DNA from: Solirubrobacterales bacterium
Lineage (GTDB): Bacteria > Actinomycetota > Thermoleophilia > Solirubrobacterales > 70-9
DNA: 35,151 nucleotides
NCBI GenBank assembly: GCA_019456285.1
Contig: VRUE01000001.1
Coordinates: 48,626 to 83,776 of the forward strand
Direction of reading: 5' to 3'
Part shown: piece after piece, positions 31,639-35,151 of the stretch
Numbering within the stretch: the stretch's first letter is position 1
Layout: every line of letters begins with the position of its first letter
Program-made: the position numbers and the translations under genes
Notes under the pieces: model-generated
Database searches by the model: none
Told to the model about the DNA's origin: nothing
What the model saw: only the letters and a program-made list of their open reading frames with translations

Positions 31639-32982
31639 TCAGGAACCGCTAACCGTCATCTCGCCGATCAGCAGCGGCGGCGTGCTGACCGAGCCGCCGA
31701 ACGGGACCCAGCGAGCCACCGCGCCGGCCGCCCGCACGGCTCGCAGCATCGAGACGAGGTCGCTGGCGATCGTGAACTCGCGCAGCGGCTCGGCCAGCTC
31801 GCCGCCGCGGATGGCACGACCGGAGGCGCCCACCGAGAAGACGCCGGAGACCGGATTGACACCCGAGTGAAGGCCGACAACGTCGGTGACGCAGACACCC
31901 TCCCCCGCCTCCGCGAGCAGCTCCTCGAAGCCGAGCGAGCCGGGGGCGACGACCAGGTTGGAGGTCGAGACCGCGGGCTGCGAGCGGTAGCTGCCGCGGC
32001 CCGCGTTGCCGGTCGAGGCGCCGCCGCCGCGCCGCGCCGTGTAGGTGTCGTAGAGGTAGGTGCGCAGCCGCCCGGCCTCGATCAGCGCGGTGCGGCGGCG
32101 GGGCACGCCCTCGCCATCGAAGGGCGAGGAGTCGGGCCCGCCGGGGTCGAGCCCGTCGTCGTGCAGGGCCAGCGCCGTGGCGGCAACCTCGGCGCCGAGG
32201 CGGTCGGCGAACGGCGAGCGGCCCCGCTGCACCGCGTCGGCCCCCAGGGCCTTGCCGATCAGGCCGGCGAAGCTTGCGGCCACGACGGAGTCGAGGACAA
32301 CCGGACAGGAGCGGGAAACGGGCTTCCCCGCGCCGATCATCGCGGTGGCGCGCTCGGCGCCCTCGCGGCCGATCGCGGCGGGATCGAGGCCGGCCGGGCC
32401 GCGAGCCAGGCCGAAGCCGAGCCCGGTCTCCCTGCCTCCGTCGCCCTCGGCCAGCGCCTGCAGGTAGGCGCAGCAGCTCGATGCCTCGAACTCTCCGGCG
32501 ACGCCGGCCGAGGAGGCGATCGCGACCCGGTCGGCGCTGTCGAAGTAGACGGCCTGCTCGACCCCGGCGATCCGCGGGTCGGTCGCCAGCGCGGCCCGCT
32601 CGACCGCGAGGGCCAGGTCGGCGACCCGGGCGGTCGACCAGGCGGCGACCGAGGGGTCGCTCAACTCCATCGGCGGCGGCTCGCCGCCGGGGCTCGGTGG
32701 ACCGGCAAACTCGTCCTCGTCGACGATCCGGGCGGCCTCGGCGGCGGCGGCGGCGATCGCGGCGAGCCCCGCCTCCGCCAGGTCGGTGCCGAAGGCGTAG
32801 CCGGCCCGGCCGCCGATCCAGGCGCGCACCCCGATCCCCCGCTGGGTCGCCGCGGTGAGGCTCTCGACCTGGCCTCCGTGGGCGCGGATCTCGCGCCCCA
32901 CCGTCTCGGAGGCGTAGGCCTCGGCGTCGTCGGCGCCGGCGGCCAGCGCGGCGGCGGCGGCGCGCTGCGCCAGCTCGATCAA
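31639..32982 (-). CDS. tldE: TldE/PmbA family metalloprotease subunit
   Basis: A 447-residue TldE-type partner of the heterodimeric TldD/TldE protease. Motifs include RIAGVEQAVYFDS, PVVLDSVVAASFAGLIGKALGADAVQRGRS, LYDTYTARRGGGASTGN and VVGLHSGVNPVSGVFSVGASG. No HExxxH is present, as expected for the non-catalytic half. The start is TTG at 32982 overlapping the tldD stop (TTGA). In other bacteria the pair degrades peptides and trims leader or antitoxin proteins. Confidence 0.92.
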   Translation of the reverse strand: MIELAQRAAAAALAAGADDAEAYASETVGREIRAHGGQVESLTAATQRGIGVRAWIGGRAGYAFGTDLAEAGLAAIAAAAAEAARIVDEDEFAGPPSPGGEPPPMELSDPSVAAWSTARVADLALAVERAALATDPRIAGVEQAVYFDSADRVAIASSAGVAGEFEASSCCAYLQALAEGDGGRETGLGFGLARGPAGLDPAAIGREGAERATAMIGAGKPVSRSCPVVLDSVVAASFAGLIGKALGADAVQRGRSPFADRLGAEVAATALALHDDGLDPGGPDSSPFDGEGVPRRRTALIEAGRLRTYLYDTYTARRGGGASTGNAGRGSYRSQPAVSTSNLVVAPGSLGFEELLAEAGEGVCVTDVVGLHSGVNPVSGVFSVGASGRAIRGGELAEPLREFTIASDLVSMLRAVRAAGAVARWVPFGGSVSTPPLLIGEMTVSGS

Positions 32983-34373
32983 ACCTCCGTCCCCCCCACC
33001 GTCATCGTCCCGATCCGGATGTGGCCCTGACCGGTCCCGACCGGCACTTTCTGGCCGCTCTTGCCGCAGTACCCGGTCTTCATCTCGAAGTCGTCACCGA
33101 CCGCATCGATCGCCGCCAGCGCGTCCAGGCAGTTGCCGATCAGGGTCGCCCCCCGGCACGGCCTGGTCACCCTGCCGGCCTCGATCAGGTAGCCCTCGGA
33201 GACGCCGAAGACGAAGTCGCCGGTCGCCGGGTCGACCTGGCCGCCGGCGAAGGAAACCGCGTAGAAGCCCTTCTTCACCGCGGCGATCATCGCCTCGGGC
33301 TCGGTCTCGCCGGGGGCGATGTAGGTGTTGGTCATGCGCGGGATCGGCAGGTGGCGGAAGCTCTCGCGGCGACCGTTGCCGGTCGGGGCGACGCCGTCGC
33401 GCTCGGCCCGCAGGCGGTCGTAGAGGAAGGATGCGAGCCGGCCGTCCTCGATGACCAGGGTCTTCTGCGTCGGCGTCCCCTCGTCGTCGATCGCATCGGT
33501 CCCCCACTCGCCCGGCAGGCGGCCGTCGTCGTAGGCGCTGAGCAGCGGCTGGGCGACCTGCTTGCCGAGCTTCCCGGTGTAGACGCTCGCCCCCTTCTGG
33601 ACGTGGTCGGCCTCGAGCCCGTGCCCGGTCATCTCGTGGAAGAGGACGCCGCCGAAGCCGCCGCCGACCACGACGGGCATCGAGCCGGCCGGGGCGGGCC
33701 CGGCGTCGAGCAGGGTCAGCGCCTTGCGGGCGGCGGCGGCGGCGATCGCAGCCGGATCGTCGTCGAGCAGCTCGAAGCCGCGGTGCGCCCCCAGCGTCTC
33801 GGCGCCGGTCTCGACCGCGTCGCCGCGCCGGGCCACCGCCCGGGCGCCGAGCCGGACGCGGGTCCGGTCGTCGCCGGCGAAGAGGCCATCGGAGTTGGCG
33901 ACGGTGACCTGCCGGCGGATCTCGCCGTAGGAAGCCGAGAGCTGGGCGATCTCCCCGCCCTCGGCGCGGCCGCGCTCGTCCAGCTCGCGCAGCAGCTCCG
34001 CCTTGCGCTCGGCCGGCACGTCCTCGGGGCGCTGCTCGATCGGCTGCGGTGCCGTCGCGACCGCCTGCAGCGGGCGCGGCTCGGCGCGGCCCCCGCGCAG
34101 CGCCGCGGCGGCCTCGGCGGTGGCCCGCTCGAGGTCGGCGGGGTCGAGACCGTCAACGTGGGCGAAGTAGGTGGTACCGCCGCTGAGGACCCTGACCCCG
34201 GCTCCCTCCTCGGCGCCCGACTGCACCGACTCGATCCGCGACTCGTCGATCGCCAGCGTGAACCCGTTGCGCCGTTCGGCGAAGACCTCGGCGAAGTCCC
34301 CGCCCGAGGCGAGCGCCCGGGTGAGGACGCGCTCGGCGGCGGCCGGCCCGATCAGCCCCCCGGCGCCGCTCAC
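32979..34373 (-). CDS. tldD: TldD family zinc metalloprotease subunit
   Basis: A 464-residue catalytic subunit of TldD/TldE. The zinc motif is in GGVLFHEMTGHGLEADH (HExxxH), and GTDAIDDEGTPTQKTLVIEDG, MTNTYIAPGE and the C-terminal MKTGYCGKSGQKVPVGTGQGHIRIG are typical. The N-terminal domain (about 8-200) shows RRNGFTLAIDESRIESVQSG. The chosen GTG at 34373 overlaps the stop of a 75-residue gene (GTGA). A longer reading to 34631 would run through that gene and lacks similarity. Confidence 0.94.
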   Translation of the reverse strand: MSGAGGLIGPAAAERVLTRALASGGDFAEVFAERRNGFTLAIDESRIESVQSGAEEGAGVRVLSGGTTYFAHVDGLDPADLERATAEAAAALRGGRAEPRPLQAVATAPQPIEQRPEDVPAERKAELLRELDERGRAEGGEIAQLSASYGEIRRQVTVANSDGLFAGDDRTRVRLGARAVARRGDAVETGAETLGAHRGFELLDDDPAAIAAAAARKALTLLDAGPAPAGSMPVVVGGGFGGVLFHEMTGHGLEADHVQKGASVYTGKLGKQVAQPLLSAYDDGRLPGEWGTDAIDDEGTPTQKTLVIEDGRLASFLYDRLRAERDGVAPTGNGRRESFRHLPIPRMTNTYIAPGETEPEAMIAAVKKGFYAVSFAGGQVDPATGDFVFGVSEGYLIEAGRVTRPCRGATLIGNCLDALAAIDAVGDDFEMKTGYCGKSGQKVPVGTGQGHIRIGTMTVGGTEV

Positions 34374-34597
34374 GATTTGGGCCGCTTCCCGGCCACCTCG
34401 ATCAGCCGCCCAGCCGCGGCGAACAGCTCGCCGCCGGCGACCGAGTCGGCGGCGTGGTCCGCAGCGCGACCACCCGGGTAGTAGAGGCGGGCGAAGGGGC
34501 GGCGGGAGACGCGGCGGCGGCGCATGTAGGCGGCCGCCTCGTCGGCATAGCCGGAGACACGGTCGAGCAGGACGCGGTGCGGCTTGGCAGGGCTCAT
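34370..34597 (-). CDS. Small basic protein of unknown function upstream of tldD
   Basis: A 75-residue protein rich in Arg and Ala with YMRRRRVSRRPFARLYYPGG in the middle; no domain recognised. Its ATG overlaps the stop of the upstream gene and its stop overlaps the tldD start, so it is translated as part of the same unit. The central basic/aromatic segment could contact nucleic acid or a partner. It could equally be a substrate of TldD/TldE, which process small proteins elsewhere (inference only). Confidence 0.7.
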   Translation of the reverse strand: MSPAKPHRVLLDRVSGYADEAAAYMRRRRVSRRPFARLYYPGGRAADHAADSVAGGELFAAAGRLIEVAGKRPKS

Positions 34598-34974
34598 CCC
34601 GCCTTCCCGTCGCCGCCGCCGGCCAGGTCACGGAGCACCGAGCGCATGTCGAAGAAGAGCAGCGAGGCGAGTGCGAAGCGCTCGGTCACCGCCACCGCGG
34701 TCAGGCCGGCGTGGCGGAGCACGAAGACCTCGCCCTGCTCGGCCGCGATGTGGACCTGCTCGACCGGCTCGGCACCGGCCCGGTCGGCGACCTCGAGCAG
34801 AGCGGCGGCGCCCTCCCGCCAGCGGTCCGCGTGGCCGCTTGCCGCCAGCACCGCGCCCCCGGAGTCGAGAATCGCGCCGCCGCGCAGATCGGGAGACATC
34901 TCGGCCAGGAAGGCCAGCGCCCGCTCGGCGGCGTCGCCGGAAACAACCCCTGTGGCGGCGGCGGCATCAGGCAT
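34594..34974 (-). CDS. Roadblock/LC7-like small protein
   Basis: A 126-residue protein with the roadblock/LC7 layout: a helix (AERALAFLAEMSPDL), strands GGAILDSGGAVLAASG, a long helix (REGAAALLEVADRA), then strands EQVHIAAEQGEVFVLRHAGLTAVAVTE and a final helix. Roadblock proteins often partner small GTPases, but none is visible here. It has no Shine-Dalgarno sequence; TATTTT ends 7 nt before the ATG, suggesting a leaderless transcript that starts the tld operon. Confidence 0.65.
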   Translation of the reverse strand: MPDAAAATGVVSGDAAERALAFLAEMSPDLRGGAILDSGGAVLAASGHADRWREGAAALLEVADRAGAEPVEQVHIAAEQGEVFVLRHAGLTAVAVTERFALASLLFFDMRSVLRDLAGGGDGKAG

Positions 34975-34981
34975 CTGTGTG

Positions 34982-34987
34982 AAAATA
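34982..34987 (-). promoter_or_regulatory. Probable leaderless -10 box of the tld operon
   Basis: On the minus strand TATTTT fits TANNNT and ends 7 nt before the ATG at 34974, the geometry of actinobacterial leaderless promoters. No ribosome site precedes the ATG. A -35 element is not obvious. Confidence 0.5.
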
Positions 34988-34994
34988 CCGACCC

Positions 34995-35147
34995 GTGCCC
35001 CTCATCCGAGCCTCATGGACCACCGTGGTGACGATTTGCGCGATCGCCGCCATCCTCTTCGCCTTCAGCGGCTACACCGGCTACGCCGTCACCGTAAGCG
35101 CCGTCGGCCTCGCCGCAGCGGTCAACCTCCTGCCCAGTCCCTGGTGA
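34995..35147 (+). CDS. 50-residue hydrophobic membrane peptide
   Basis: A GTG-started 50-codon frame divergent from the tld operon, with only 20 nt between the two starts. After RASWTTVV comes a hydrophobic run (VTICAIAAILFAFSGYTGYAVTVSAVGLAAAVNLL) that could form two short helices. It ends with LPSPW and TGA. Codon choice fits a real high-GC gene (third positions almost all G or C). Function unknown; no Shine-Dalgarno is visible. Confidence 0.55.
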   Translation: MPLIRASWTTVVTICAIAAILFAFSGYTGYAVTVSAVGLAAAVNLLPSPW

Positions 35148-35151
35148 CTAG

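Noticed and set aside
34374-34631. N-terminal extension of TldD to 34631
   Set aside because: The added sequence is Arg/Pro-rich, has no family similarity and overlaps the coupled 75-residue gene in another frame.

Overview
The window is high-GC, densely packed bacterial chromosome. The proteins look like Thermoleophilia (Solirubrobacterales-type) Actinobacteria: an actinobacterial IF-1, GuaB3 beside guaA, an actinobacterial-style c-di-AMP riboswitch, secreted proteins of a kind I associate with that order, and several probable leaderless promoters. This placement is inferred from protein character; no rRNA is present.

Layout. 1-5569 (minus): a glycosyltransferase, then cytochrome c oxidase subunits II and I, a tandem Usp-like protein and subunit III (cut by the window edge). 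5695-7537: a small zinc-ribbon gene (plus) and two secreted or anchored proteins of unknown function (minus). 7694-11784 (plus): a tightly overlapped operon of an AtzG-like small subunit, an amidase, an ABC ATPase and two ABC-2 permeases. 11888-21721 (minus): rplM-rpsI, then glmM, glmS, acpS, nnr, a CBS protein, alr, a CCA-adding-type nucleotidyltransferase and infA, a run devoted to translation and cell-wall precursor supply. 21722-22117: a divergent control region holding a 164-bp palindrome, the rplM promoter and a c-di-AMP (ydaO-type) riboswitch. 22118-23850 (plus): a secreted M23 peptidase and a ZIP metal transporter. 23854-24924: three palindromic repeats around a nine-helix membrane protein with presenilin-like GxGD features. 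24941-34974 (minus): guaB3-guaA, a PfkB kinase, a D,D-carboxypeptidase with a LysM partner, HU-pyrF, and tldD-tldE with two small upstream genes. 34995-35147 (plus): a 50-residue membrane peptide.

Most same-strand neighbours overlap by 1-4 bases (ATGA, GTGA, TTGA, TGATG), so translational coupling appears to be the rule. Themes are respiration, peptidoglycan synthesis and remodelling (glmM, glmS, alr, M23, DacC, LysM), and purine/pyrimidine synthesis (guaB3, guaA, pyrF).

The most interesting items are: the presenilin-like protein whose gene is bracketed by palindromic repeats; a 108-bp palindrome read in frame inside the glycosyltransferase; the perfectly centred 164-bp palindrome beside the riboswitch; pyrF with no ATG/GTG/TTG start; ribosomal protein S9 with a 170-residue acidic extension; and an operator-like motif shared by glmS and the LysM-dacC operon.
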